Shown: positions 7,732 to 15,127, counted from the stretch's first letter. The stretch: 24,266 nucleotides of DNA from Methylocystis sp. (GCA_023253795.1 JALRFG010000012.1:1-24266); one strand, 5' to 3'. Numbers and translations are program-made. Notes: generated from the letters alone by a model not told the origin.

Positions 7732-8403
7732 ATGACGCAGGATGCTCTCCCCCGGCGACGGCTCTATGGCCGCTCCAAGGGAAAGGCGTTGCGAGCCCAT
7801 CAGACAGAACTGATCGCGGATCTGCTGCCGCAACTGGCGCTCGATCTCGCCGCGCCGCTCGCGCCACGCGACGGGCGCGAATTGCGCGTCGAAATCGGCT
7901 TTGGCGGCGGCGAACATCTGATTGAAGCGGCGGCCGCCGAGCCCGAGGTCGACTTCATCGGCTGCGAGCCCTTCATCAACGGCATGGCGCGTCTGCTGTC
8001 GCGGATCGAGGCGCGCGGCCTGCGCAATATCCGCCTGCATCGCGGCGATGCGGCGGATGTGCTGGATCGTTTGCCTGACGCCAGCCTCTCGCGCGTCTAT
8101 CTGTTTTATCCCGACCCCTGGCCGAAACGGCGCCATCGCAAACGGCGCTTTGTCTCGACGGAAAATCTCGACCGTCTGGCGCGCGTGCTCAAGCCCGGCG
8201 CAGAACTGCGCTTCGCCACCGACATAGACGATTACGCCGGCTGGACGCTGGCGCGGCTGCGCGCCCAGCCTGATTTCGTCTGGCGCGCCGGTGGCGCGCA
8301 GGACTGGTTGTCGCCCTGGGATGGCTGGACGCGGACGAAATATGAAGCCAAAGCGATAGCGGCGGGCCGCCGGCCAGCCTATCTGACATTCATCCGACAA
8401 TAA
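7732..8403 (+). CDS. trmB: tRNA (guanine-N7-)-methyltransferase
   Basis: SAM-dependent methylation of G46 in the variable loop of tRNA. The 223-residue protein shows the SAM-binding motif VEIGFGGGEHL at about residue 53, the acidic motif FIGCEPF, and the TrmB signature FYPDPWPKRRHRKRRF at about residues 125-140. The C-terminus ends with TKYEAKAIAAGR, also typical. The ATG at 7732 is preferred to an in-frame GTG at 7663 because the latter would put a strong hairpin inside the coding region. Its ribosome binding site is weak. It follows metK as in other Rhizobiales, but the usual next genes rimP-nusA are absent here; a thioredoxin gene follows after 24 bases. Confidence 0.93.
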   Translation: MTQDALPRRRLYGRSKGKALRAHQTELIADLLPQLALDLAAPLAPRDGRELRVEIGFGGGEHLIEAAAAEPEVDFIGCEPFINGMARLLSRIEARGLRNIRLHRGDAADVLDRLPDASLSRVYLFYPDPWPKRRHRKRRFVSTENLDRLARVLKPGAELRFATDIDDYAGWTLARLRAQPDFVWRAGGAQDWLSPWDGWTRTKYEAKAIAAGRRPAYLTFIRQ

Positions 8404-8427
8404 TCAGCACAGCAACGAGAGGCGAAA

Positions 8428-9312
8428 ATGGTCGAGGCGACGGCAACGAGCGAGAAACCGATCGAAACGACGGCGGCGCGGTTTCGCGGCGATGTGCTGG
8501 AAGCCTCATTGCAAAAGCTGGTGCTGGTCGATTTCTGGGCGCCGTGGTGCGGTCCCTGCAAACAGCTTGCGCCCGTGATCGAACGGCTCGTCGCCGCAAC
8601 CGGCGGCAAGGCGCGCCTTGTCAAAATGAACATTGAGGACGATCCGAGCATCGCCGATCAACTCGGCGTCAAATCGATCCCGGCGGTTGTCGCCTTCCAG
8701 CGCGGACGCCCGGTCGACGGCTTTGTCGGCGCCCTGCCGGAAAGCGAGATCAAAGGCTTTTTAGAGCGCCTGCTGGGTCCGATCGAAGACGCCGGCGACC
8801 CGCTGACGACAGCGCTGGCGCTGATCGAAGAGGGCGATATGGCCGGCGCCCACGCCCTGCTCTCGGAACTGGCCAGCAAGGACCCGCCCGACCCCAAGGC
8901 GCTGACCGCCCTCGCCCGTCTCTACCTCGCCGCGCAGCAGTTCGACGCCGCGCGCGCGGTGATCGACCGCCTGCCCGAGTCGGCGCGGCGTGACCAGGAA
9001 GTTGCAGCGATCGTCGCGGCGCTCGACAACGCCGCCCGCGCCGCCGATCTCGGCGAGATCGATGAACTCAAAACGCGCATCGGGGTCAACCCCAATGACA
9101 TGCAGGCCTATTTCGATCTTGCGCTGGCCCTCAACGCCAGAGATCAGCGCGAGGAAGCCGCCGACGCCCTGCTGGAGATTATTCGTCGCGACCGCAGCTG
9201 GAACGAGGACGGCGGCCGCAAGCAGCTTGTCCAGTTTTTCGAAGCCTGGGGGCCGATGGACAAGGCGGCGATTGCGGCGCGCCGGAAACTTTCGACGCTG
9301 CTCTTCTCCTGA
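8428..9312 (+). CDS. Thioredoxin-TPR co-chaperone, CnoX/YbbN type
   Basis: A 294-residue protein with an N-terminal thioredoxin domain (residues about 15-115) and a C-terminal tetratricopeptide-like region (about 125-290, with repeats such as LARLYLAAQQFDAARAVID and DLALALNARDQREEAADALL). The active site is WCGPC with Cys at 41 and 44, so unlike E. coli CnoX, which lacks a redox-active CGPC, this version can act as an oxidoreductase. This family holds oxidised or chlorinated client proteins and hands them to GroEL or DnaK. GAGAGG lies just before the ATG. No signal peptide, so cytoplasmic. It probably forms a unit with the LON-domain and Trm112-like genes that follow. The name trxA is used in many genomes for this gene. 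Confidence 0.88.
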   Translation: MVEATATSEKPIETTAARFRGDVLEASLQKLVLVDFWAPWCGPCKQLAPVIERLVAATGGKARLVKMNIEDDPSIADQLGVKSIPAVVAFQRGRPVDGFVGALPESEIKGFLERLLGPIEDAGDPLTTALALIEEGDMAGAHALLSELASKDPPDPKALTALARLYLAAQQFDAARAVIDRLPESARRDQEVAAIVAALDNAARAADLGEIDELKTRIGVNPNDMQAYFDLALALNARDQREEAADALLEIIRRDRSWNEDGGRKQLVQFFEAWGPMDKAAIAARRKLSTLLFS

Positions 9313-9458
9313 CAGCCGTCCGGCGCCGCGTCCGGCTGCCGCAGCGGCTTGAAATCGGGAGCCGCCGCCGTAGGTGAAGTAACACGGGATGTGAAAACGG
9401 CGCGTCTTCATCCTGCCTGAAGATGGGCGCCGCCATCATTGAGGAGCGCGGCCGCCCC

Positions 9459-10130
9459 ATGAGCATGAATTGTCCTTATGAGGACATCGACGAACTGCCC
9501 ATGATCTTGCCGGTGTTCCCGTTGACGGGCGCCGTGCTTTTGCCGCGTGGCGAACTGCCGCTTAATATTTTCGAGCCGCGCTATCTCGCCATGGTCGACG
9601 ACGCGCTCGCCGGCTCACGGTTGATCGGCATGATCCAGCCCAAGCAGGACATGGGCGGCGCGAACGGCCTGTTCAGCGTCGGCTGCGTTGGTCGCATCAC
9701 GCGTTTCGCAGAGACCGGCGACGGACGTTATCTGATTACGCTCAGCGGCGTCGCCCGCTTTGACATCGGCGATGAGATCGCCGGCGATACGCTGTATCGC
9801 CGTTTTCATGTCGATTATGCGCGTTTTCCCGCCGATCTGAATCCTGGCGCCGGCGAAAGATCGGTTGATCGCGACGGCATGGTGACGATGTTGCGCAGTT
9901 TCGCGCAAAGCTCCAATCTTGAAATCGACTGGGGCAGCATCGACGCGGCGCCGACGGAAACGCTGGTCAACGCTCTTGCAATGATGTGCCCCTTTGGCGC
10001 AAATGAAAAACAGGCGCTGATCGAGGCGCTCGACCTCAAGACGCGTGCGGAGACGCTTGTCGCTCTCGCCAGAATTGATATGGCCCGAAACAACAAAACC
10101 CAACGCGACGAAGCGCAGAACTGGCATTGA
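9459..10130 (+). CDS. LON substrate-binding (N-terminal) domain protein
   Basis: A stand-alone LON N-terminal domain of 223 residues without the ATPase and protease parts of Lon. The core LPMILPVFPLTGAVLLPRGE and LNIFEPRYLAMVDDAL is the family hallmark. The middle GCVGRITRFAETGDGRYLI and the helical C-terminal half with FGANEKQALIEAL also fit. Its role is unknown; a substrate-binding or adaptor function is inferred from the domain. The ATG at 9459 leaves 17 residues before the core, as in relatives, but its GAGGAG (9441-9446) is 12 bases away, so an ATG at 9423 is possible. The stop is followed after 11 bases by the Trm112-like gene. Confidence 0.88.
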   Translation: MSMNCPYEDIDELPMILPVFPLTGAVLLPRGELPLNIFEPRYLAMVDDALAGSRLIGMIQPKQDMGGANGLFSVGCVGRITRFAETGDGRYLITLSGVARFDIGDEIAGDTLYRRFHVDYARFPADLNPGAGERSVDRDGMVTMLRSFAQSSNLEIDWGSIDAAPTETLVNALAMMCPFGANEKQALIEALDLKTRAETLVALARIDMARNNKTQRDEAQNWH

Positions 10131-10141
10131 CGGAGCACAGC

Positions 10142-10366
10142 ATGACGGACGGCGATCGCACCCACGAAACCACGACCGGCGGCGCATCGGAGCCGACAAG
10201 AATCGATCCGCGACTGCTCGAAATTCTGGTTTGTCCGCTCACCAAGACGACCCTTGAATATGATCGCGCCCGGCAGGAATTGATCTCGCGCTCGGCCAAG
10301 CTGGCCTATCCGATCCGCGACGGCATTCCGATCATGCTGCCGGAAGAAGCGCGCAAATTCGACTGA
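10142..10366 (+). CDS. Trm112/UPF0434 family small protein
   Basis: A 74-residue protein with the Trm112/YcaR core RIDPRLLEILVCPLTKTTLE and YPIRDGIPIMLPEEAR. Bacterial members are small zinc-ribbon-like proteins; here only one Cys of the usual set is present, so zinc binding is doubtful. In eukaryotes and archaea Trm112 activates methyltransferases, and some bacterial relatives are thought to do so, but the partner here is unknown. The ATG at 10142 has GGAG six bases upstream. A TTG at 10127 would overlap the previous stop. It sits between the LON-domain gene and tesB, only two bases before tesB. Confidence 0.88.
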   Translation: MTDGDRTHETTTGGASEPTRIDPRLLEILVCPLTKTTLEYDRARQELISRSAKLAYPIRDGIPIMLPEEARKFD

Positions 10367-10368
10367 CC

Positions 10369-11253
10369 ATGTCTGTCGATCACGACGCGCCGGCCAGCGA
10401 ACTGCTGGCGTTGCTCGATCTCGAAACGATCGGCGACGATATTTTTCGCGGGCATAGTCCGGCTTCGTCCGGCAAGCAGGTCTATGGCGGGCAAGCGATC
10501 GCGCAGGCGCTCGTCGCCGCCACCCGCACCGTGCCGACAGATCGTGCGGTTCATTCCCTGCATGGCTATTTTGTGCTCGCCGGCGATCCACGAACGCCCA
10601 TCGACTTCGCGGTCGAACGCGTGCGCGACGGCAAAAGCTTCACCACGCGTCGTTGCAACGCCACCCAGCGGGGAAAAACAATCTTCTCGCTGGAGGCTTC
10701 GTTCCAGATCGCCGAAACCGGCCTGACTCACGCCGCCGCCATGCCGGCGGCGCCGGATCCCGAAACGCTCGACGATGTCCATGCGCTGGTCGAGCGTTTC
10801 CGCGCCTTCATGCCCGATCAGGCGAAACGCTGGCTGGAGAAACCCCGCGCGCTGGATATGCGTTTTATCGACCCGGAAGCGATGCTGGCGCCGGAGCCCC
10901 AGCCGCGCGCCGAACAGATGATCTGGTTTCGCATTCGCGGCCCCCTGCCCGACACTCGCGCGCTGCATCATGCCTTACTCGCCTATCTCTCGGACATGAC
11001 GCTGCTCAACACGGCATTGATTGCGCATCGACGCACGATTTTCGATCCGCATATTCAGGTCGCCAGTCTTGATCACGCGCTGTGGATCCACCGCGATTTT
11101 CGCGTCGACGACTGGCTGCTCTACGCCCAGGAAAGTCCGATGGCCTCGCACGCCCGCGCCCTGACGCGCGGCCAGATCTTTACCCGGAACGGCGCGCTGG
11201 TCGCCTCCGTCGCTCAGGAGGGATTGATCCGTCTGCGGAATAACGCCGGCTGA
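10369..11253 (+). CDS. tesB: Acyl-CoA thioesterase II
   Basis: Double hot-dog thioesterase that hydrolyses medium and long acyl-CoA to the free fatty acid and CoA. The 294-residue length matches TesB. The N-terminal hot-dog has GKQVYGGQAIAQAL and HSLHGYFVLAGDP. The C-terminal hot-dog has the catalytic Asp in YLSDMTLL, the Ser/Thr-containing stretch around YAQESPMASHARA, and the Gln in VASVAQEGLIR. Only two bases separate it from the Trm112-like gene, so the two are probably co-transcribed. It is followed by a hairpin and then by glnK, a tesB-glnK-amtB order seen in many Rhizobiales; the sigma-54 promoter between them means glnK has its own control. Confidence 0.94.
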   Translation: MSVDHDAPASELLALLDLETIGDDIFRGHSPASSGKQVYGGQAIAQALVAATRTVPTDRAVHSLHGYFVLAGDPRTPIDFAVERVRDGKSFTTRRCNATQRGKTIFSLEASFQIAETGLTHAAAMPAAPDPETLDDVHALVERFRAFMPDQAKRWLEKPRALDMRFIDPEAMLAPEPQPRAEQMIWFRIRGPLPDTRALHHALLAYLSDMTLLNTALIAHRRTIFDPHIQVASLDHALWIHRDFRVDDWLLYAQESPMASHARALTRGQIFTRNGALVASVAQEGLIRLRNNAG

Positions 11254-11274
11254 TTAAATTTTATACGACTGGAT

Positions 11275-11305
11275 TTTGAGCGCCTAAAAAACAGGCGCGC
11301 TCAAA
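11275..11305 (+). terminator. Terminator-like hairpin after tesB
   Basis: TTTGAGCGCCT (11275-11285), an A-rich loop, AGGCGCGCTCAAA (11293-11305): eleven pairs with a two-base bulge, 21 bases after the tesB stop. There is no clear T tract, so it may act as a weak terminator or a processing structure. Confidence 0.5.
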
Positions 11306-11344
11306 TCGGCGCTCTCCGCGCAAACAGCGCCAACTCTTCCTGTT

Positions 11345-11361
11345 CCAGCGCCAATCGCTGG
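11345..11361 (+). promoter_or_regulatory. Perfect dyad upstream of the sigma-54 promoter
   Basis: CCAGCG-CCAAT-CGCTGG is a perfect inverted repeat with six-base arms, ending 23 bases before the -24 element. An NtrC or other activator site is possible by position, but it does not match the NtrC consensus well and lies closer to the promoter than usual. Confidence 0.25.
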
Positions 11362-11383
11362 TTTTGCAAGGACTTCGGCAAAC

Positions 11384-11399
11384 TGGCACGACATTTGAA
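11384..11399 (+). promoter_or_regulatory. Sigma-54 promoter of glnK-amtB
   Basis: TGGCACG (11384-11390), four bases, TTGAA (11395-11399). The -24 element is a perfect match to the RpoN consensus and the spacing is right; the -12 element has GA in place of GC. Transcription would start near 11410 and give a leader of about 85 nt. Nitrogen control of glnK-amtB through NtrC and sigma-54 is well known in proteobacteria. Confidence 0.7.
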
Positions 11400-11494
11400 A
11401 GCCCCTTCCTGCGGGCGTGTTGTTGCGCGCCGTTCACGACCCGGCGCCGTCGACGATCCTTCGTGCCGGCGGGGTCGAAACACAGGATTGGCAG

Positions 11495-11833
11495 ATGAAA
11501 ATCGTTACCGCGATTATCAAGCCGTTCAAGCTCGATGAAGTTCGCGACGCGCTGACAACTCTCGGCGTGCATGGGCTGACCGTCACCGAGGTGAAGGGCT
11601 ATGGACGTCAAAAGGGACATACGGAAATTTATCGTGGCGCAGAATACGCCATTAGTTTTCTCCCGAAACTGAAAATTGAACTCGCCGTCCCTGCGTCCCT
11701 CGCCGATGAGGTCGTCAATGTAATCGCCGCCACCGCGCGCACCGGACAAATCGGCGATGGCAAGATTTTCGTTTGCCCGCTGGAGCGCGCCATCCGCATC
11801 CGCACCGGCGAGTCGGACAGCGACGCGCTTTGA
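11495..11833 (+). CDS. glnK: PII nitrogen regulatory protein GlnK
   Basis: Trimeric PII signal protein that senses 2-oxoglutarate and ATP/ADP and gates the AmtB ammonium channel. The 112-residue protein is the standard length. The T-loop is intact, with EVKGYGRQKGHTEIYRGAEY ending at Tyr51, the residue uridylylated by GlnD. The C-terminal part contains TGQIGDGKIFVCPLERAIRI, which forms the nucleotide-binding B and C loops. The ATG at 11495 has AGGA seven bases upstream; the frame is open further upstream but passes through the promoter region. It lies 35 bases ahead of amtB behind a sigma-54 promoter. The amtB linkage favours GlnK over GlnB. Confidence 0.96.
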   Translation: MKIVTAIIKPFKLDEVRDALTTLGVHGLTVTEVKGYGRQKGHTEIYRGAEYAISFLPKLKIELAVPASLADEVVNVIAATARTGQIGDGKIFVCPLERAIRIRTGESDSDAL

Positions 11834-11868
11834 TCTCCCTTTTCGCGAATCCTTCAGGAGCGATCATC

Positions 11869-13341
11869 ATGAAAGTTCTTCCGTTGCGGAGCGCCGCCGC
11901 GCCTTCGATCCTCGCGGGAATGGCGATCCTTGCGCTCGCCACGCCCGCCATCGCCGGCAATGATCCGACGCCCAACCCCGGCGACACCGCGTGGATGCTC
12001 ACCTCGACCTTGCTGGTGTTGATGATGTCGATACCGGGGCTGGCTTTGTTTTATGGCGGCCTCGTGCGCACCAAAAACATGCTGTCGATCCTCTCGCAGA
12101 CTTTCGCCATTGTCTCGCTCGTCGGCGTGATCTGGGCGGTCTATGGCTACTCATTCGCCTTTGGCGATGGCGGCGCGCTAAATCCGTTTATGGGCGGCGT
12201 GAACAAGTTATTTCTGAAAGGCGTGACGCTCTCCTCGCTCTCGCCGACATTCACGCCCGGTCATGTGATCCCTGAATATGTTTACATGGTCTTTCAGATG
12301 ACCTTTGCGATGATCACGCCGGCGCTGATCATCGGCGCCTTCGCCGAGCGCATGAAATTTTCGGCGGTCATGCTCTTCGTGCTGCTCTGGGTGACGATCA
12401 TCTATTTCCCGGTTGCGCATTGGGTGTGGGGCGTCGCCGATCCCAACGCGCTGGTCGATGCGGCCACGCAGCTCGCCGCCGCCAAAGACGAAGCGGCGAA
12501 GGCTGCTGCGCAGGCGAAGATCGATGAGATCAACGCCGCCGTTGGCTGGCTTGCCGGCAAGGGCGCGCTCGATTTCGCCGGCGGCACGGTGGTGCACATC
12601 AACGCGGGCGTCGCCGGTCTGGTCGGCGCGATCATGGTGGGACGCCGCATCGGCTTCGGCCGCGAGTCGCTGGCGCCGCATTCGCTGACCATGTCGATGA
12701 TCGGCGCATCCCTGCTGTGGGTTGGCTGGTTTGGCTTTAACGCCGGCTCCAATCTCGAAGCCAATGCGACGACGGCGCTGGCTTTCGTCAACACCATGGT
12801 GGCCACGGCGGCCGCAGCTTTGTCATGGATGCTTTTCGAATGGCTGCTCAAGGGTAAGCCGTCGTTGCTGGGACTGATCACCGGCGCCGTCGCCGGGCTG
12901 GTCGCAGTGACGCCGGCCTCGGGTTACGCCGGTCCGATGGGCGCCATTCTTCTGGGCCTCGCCGTATCGCCGATCTGTCTGTTCTTTGTGGATGTGGTGA
13001 AAAAGAAGGTCGGCTATGACGACGCGCTCGACGTCTTTGGCGTGCACTGCATCGGCGGCATCACCGGGGCTCTGGCGACCGGCTTGCTGGTCAATCCGGA
13101 ATGGGGCGGCATCGGCATCACCGATTACACCAATCTCGAAGATTTCACCGGAACCTATAATCTCGTGGCGCAAATGAAAGCGCAGGGAACGGCGGTTGTC
13201 GCGACGCTGCTGTGGTCGGGCGTCGGTTCGGCGATCCTCTACAAGGTTGTCGATCTGATTGTGGGCCTGCGTCCTGAAGCGGATCAGGAGCGTGAAGGCC
13301 TCGACATCGCCGATCACGGCGAACGCGCCTATAATTATTGA
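11869..13341 (+). CDS. amtB: Ammonium transporter AmtB
   Basis: Trimeric inner-membrane ammonium channel, blocked by GlnK when nitrogen is plentiful. The 490-residue precursor has a signal peptide (MKVLPLRSAAAPSILAGMAI, cleavage likely after AIA at residue 29) and eleven hydrophobic spans. The pore twin-His are in GGTVVHINAG and DVFGVHCIGG. A loop between PVAHWVWG and GALDFAGG is enlarged by about 35 residues rich in Ala, Lys, Asp and Glu (around 12430-12550), compared with E. coli AmtB; similar loops occur in other alphaproteobacterial homologues as I recall. CAGGAG lies eight bases before the ATG. An upstream in-frame codon at 11773 would overlap glnK and spoil the signal peptide. Confidence 0.96.
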   Translation: MKVLPLRSAAAPSILAGMAILALATPAIAGNDPTPNPGDTAWMLTSTLLVLMMSIPGLALFYGGLVRTKNMLSILSQTFAIVSLVGVIWAVYGYSFAFGDGGALNPFMGGVNKLFLKGVTLSSLSPTFTPGHVIPEYVYMVFQMTFAMITPALIIGAFAERMKFSAVMLFVLLWVTIIYFPVAHWVWGVADPNALVDAATQLAAAKDEAAKAAAQAKIDEINAAVGWLAGKGALDFAGGTVVHINAGVAGLVGAIMVGRRIGFGRESLAPHSLTMSMIGASLLWVGWFGFNAGSNLEANATTALAFVNTMVATAAAALSWMLFEWLLKGKPSLLGLITGAVAGLVAVTPASGYAGPMGAILLGLAVSPICLFFVDVVKKKVGYDDALDVFGVHCIGGITGALATGLLVNPEWGGIGITDYTNLEDFTGTYNLVAQMKAQGTAVVATLLWSGVGSAILYKVVDLIVGLRPEADQEREGLDIADHGERAYNY

Positions 13342-13369
13342 GCGCGGATCAACACGCCACAAACAAAAG

Positions 13370-13393
13370 CGGCGCCCTTCGGGGCGCCGTTTC
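13370..13393 (+). terminator. Bidirectional terminator between amtB and the HD gene
   Basis: CGGCGCCC (13370-13377), loop TTCG, GGGCGCCG (13382-13389), then TTTCG on the plus strand. Read on the minus strand the same hairpin is followed by CTTTTGTTTG. The two genes converge here, so one hairpin can end both transcripts. Confidence 0.85.
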
Positions 13394-13394
13394 G

Positions 13395-14072
13395 TTATGC
13401 GGATGCGCCGAGACGTTGCACAATTTCATCATGCGTGCGCTGACAATTTTCACGCGCAGTCGCCGCCCATAGCCTGCGCGGCTCCTCAAGACGGAAAAGA
13501 CTCTCGCAGCTCGCCGCAAATTTCCCGAGCATTCCCTGACGCTGCCGATCAAAATCCGCCGCATCTATCCAGGGATATTCGGATCGGATGCGCGCATAAT
13601 TGTTTTGAAACACCGGCCAGGCGGCGCCGAGCGCCGAGAGATCAAGATCGAGAAACAAATCGAGATCCTGCGCGAAGCCGGCATAATATTCGCGCTTGGC
13701 ATGCGCAGAAAGATGCTGCGCAGTCGCCAGGATCATGTCGCGAATGGCGGCGGCTTCCGCCTCCGGGAAGCGTGAATGCGCAGCAAAAAGCGCGGCGCTG
13801 TCGTGAACATTATCCGCATCCGGCCGCGCGCCACCGCCGGATGCGCGGGTGATAAAGACGCTGTCATGCCAGAAAATCGCCGCGGCGATCAGATCGGCGC
13901 GCGTCGCCAGATGCGTTAGATCATCAAGTTTGGTCAGCATATCGACAATATGCGACCAATCATGATAACCGCGCGCCGGATCGCGATAGTTTTTATCCAG
14001 CACAGCAAAAGCGCTGGCGTCATGTCGGTCCGCGAGCCGACTCCAGTGCGCTGTGATAATCGGTGCGCTCAT
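13395..14072 (-). CDS. HD-domain metal-dependent phosphohydrolase-like protein
   Basis: A 225-residue cytoplasmic protein of the group annotated as predicted metal-dependent HD-superfamily phosphohydrolases (COG4339 type). Metal ligands are visible in YHDWSHI (His37, His41) and IFWHDSVF (His69-Asp70), with a further His-Asp at NVHDSAAL. The substrate is unknown. The ATG at 14072 has GGAG six bases upstream; an in-frame GTG at 14084 overlaps that site and is less likely. It is convergent with amtB and shares its terminator. A CRP-like palindrome lies about 150 bases upstream of the start. Confidence 0.82.
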   Translation of the reverse strand: MSAPIITAHWSRLADRHDASAFAVLDKNYRDPARGYHDWSHIVDMLTKLDDLTHLATRADLIAAAIFWHDSVFITRASGGGARPDADNVHDSAALFAAHSRFPEAEAAAIRDMILATAQHLSAHAKREYYAGFAQDLDLFLDLDLSALGAAWPVFQNNYARIRSEYPWIDAADFDRQRQGMLGKFAASCESLFRLEEPRRLWAATARENCQRTHDEIVQRLGASA

Positions 14073-14222
14073 GGCGCGCTCCACTGCCTATCTGCCCGGC
14101 GCACAGCCAGGCCAAAATGCCGTTCTACGGCGTTACTGCGATATGTCGTCACCTGCGTGCACCCTGTGTCCCGACACGGCGGGCGTTCCCCACGTCTAGG
14201 TAGGAAGCCCACAGGGTTCGCA

Positions 14223-14240
14223 ATGTGCGCCAGCGCACAT
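14223..14240 (-). promoter_or_regulatory. CRP/FNR-like palindrome upstream of the HD gene
   Basis: ATGTGCGC-CA-GCGCACAT is a perfect 18-base dyad and contains TGTG-N8-CACA, the outer part of the CRP-type consensus. It lies in the 269-base gap 14073-14341, about 150 bases upstream of the HD gene start and 100 bases beyond the end of the Crp/Fnr-type gene. The rest of the gap holds two hairpins and no convincing gene. That the neighbouring regulator binds here is a guess from proximity. Confidence 0.4.
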
Positions 14241-14291
14241 ACAAGCAAAATCAGGCATAAAATTCATTGCTTTATTCATCAAAATGGGCGT

Positions 14292-14336
14292 GCTGGCCGG
14301 CTGCCGTCTCGCGTTCGGTCGGCAGTTCCAGCCAGC
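14292..14336 (-). terminator. Terminator-like hairpin after the Crp/Fnr-type gene
   Basis: On the plus strand GCTGGC (14292-14297) pairs with GCCAGC (14331-14336) and CTGCCG (14301-14306) with CGGCAG (14320-14325), giving a two-tier stem directly after the minus-strand stop at 14342. The minus-strand tail is ACGCCCATTTTG, a poor T tract. A small hairpin followed by ATTTT at 14114-14131 is a second candidate. Confidence 0.4.
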
Positions 14337-14341
14337 GGGCC

Positions 14342-15037
14342 TCACTCGGCCTCATTCATCGCAGCGCCAATGCGTTTTTCAAGCACGCCGGGACGCGGCA
14401 GCACCAGCCCGCCCCGGATCTTTTCGAGCAGGCCATCCTCGATCATGGCGGTGAGTTCACGGCTGACCTGCTCGCGACGACAGCCGATGCGCGACGCAAG
14501 GTCGTGCTGGAACGGCGGCGGCGAGACGATCGCCTGCCCCGGCGATCCCTTGCGCGGCGCCGACAGACGCAACAGTTCCGCGTAAAGACGGTGGCGCAAA
14601 TCAAGCACGCTGCGTTCGAACAGCCGGGTATTCAATTCGCGCACGCGCGCGGTCAGCAGCCGCAGCAGACGATCGCAAATCTCCGGCTCGCCCAGAATGA
14701 TCTCGCGAAACACCGCCGGCGGCACCGTCAAGACTTCGGCGTTGGTGAGCGCGGTGACATTAGCGGAGCGATGCGCGCCATCAATCGCCGCCATCTCACC
14801 AAAAAACTTTCCCGGTCCGAAATCGCCGAGGATCATCTCCTTGCCGGCGGCGGTGCGATTCAACACCCGCACATCGCCGGCGACGATGAAATACACGTCG
14901 TTGGTGTCATCATCGAAATCGACGACCAGTTCGTTTTCGGCAAAACGTCGGCGCTGGCACTGCCGGCCAAGCGCGTCCGAGCGCGCGGGCGACAGGCCGA
15001 CGAAAAAAGGAATGCCATCAAACAAAGACGCAGCCAC
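14342..15037 (-). CDS. Crp/Fnr-family transcriptional regulator
   Basis: A 231-residue regulator with an N-terminal cyclic-nucleotide-binding beta-roll and a C-terminal winged helix-turn-helix. The phosphate-binding cassette FGEMAAIDGAHRSANVTA is well kept (Glu81, Arg90, Ser91), which suggests that it can bind a cyclic nucleotide. The HTH is FQHDLASRIGCRREQVSREL at about residue 183. It lacks an N-terminal cysteine cluster of the FNR iron-sulfur type. The GTG at 15037 (MAASLFDGIPFFVGL) has GGGGGAAG just upstream; the frame is open to 15127 but the extra 30 residues look like promoter sequence. It is divergent from an exported-protein gene, with an inverted repeat in between. Confidence 0.88.
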   Translation of the reverse strand: MAASLFDGIPFFVGLSPARSDALGRQCQRRRFAENELVVDFDDDTNDVYFIVAGDVRVLNRTAAGKEMILGDFGPGKFFGEMAAIDGAHRSANVTALTNAEVLTVPPAVFREIILGEPEICDRLLRLLTARVRELNTRLFERSVLDLRHRLYAELLRLSAPRKGSPGQAIVSPPPFQHDLASRIGCRREQVSRELTAMIEDGLLEKIRGGLVLPRPGVLEKRIGAAMNEAE

Positions 15038-15063
15038 GAGCTTCCCCCATGCGAAACTGGACG

Positions 15064-15084
15064 GGATAATGACCGCATTTATCC
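15064..15084. promoter_or_regulatory. Inverted repeat in the divergent promoter region
   Basis: GGATAA (15064-15069), nine bases, TTATCC (15079-15084): perfect six-base arms in the 90 bases between the Crp/Fnr-type gene start and the exported-protein gene. The position fits an operator controlling one or both genes. Confidence 0.35.
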
Positions 15085-15127
15085 TCTGGGTCGAGGGCGC
15101 CGGAATGATAAGACGCCGGGAGGCCAC

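Noticed and set aside
6448..8400. Long 650-residue open frame on the minus strand across metK and trmB
   Set aside because: It is antisense to two certain genes and has the Arg/Asp-rich composition of a shadow frame in GC-rich coding DNA. It shows no domain and no ribosome binding site.
9313..9340. CAGCCG/CGGCTG hairpin after the thioredoxin-TPR gene
   Set aside because: The loop is long, there is no T tract, and GC-rich inverted pairs of this size are common here. It is not strong enough to call a terminator.
14119..14205. Possible 28-codon peptide in the gap between the HD and Crp/Fnr-type genes
   Set aside because: There is no convincing ribosome binding site, the composition is Arg/Pro-rich, and the start overlaps a hairpin.
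14200..14240. GGGTTCGCAAT resembling a tRNA T-arm
   Set aside because: The flanking bases do not pair as a T-arm, and no acceptor or anticodon stem can be built around it.
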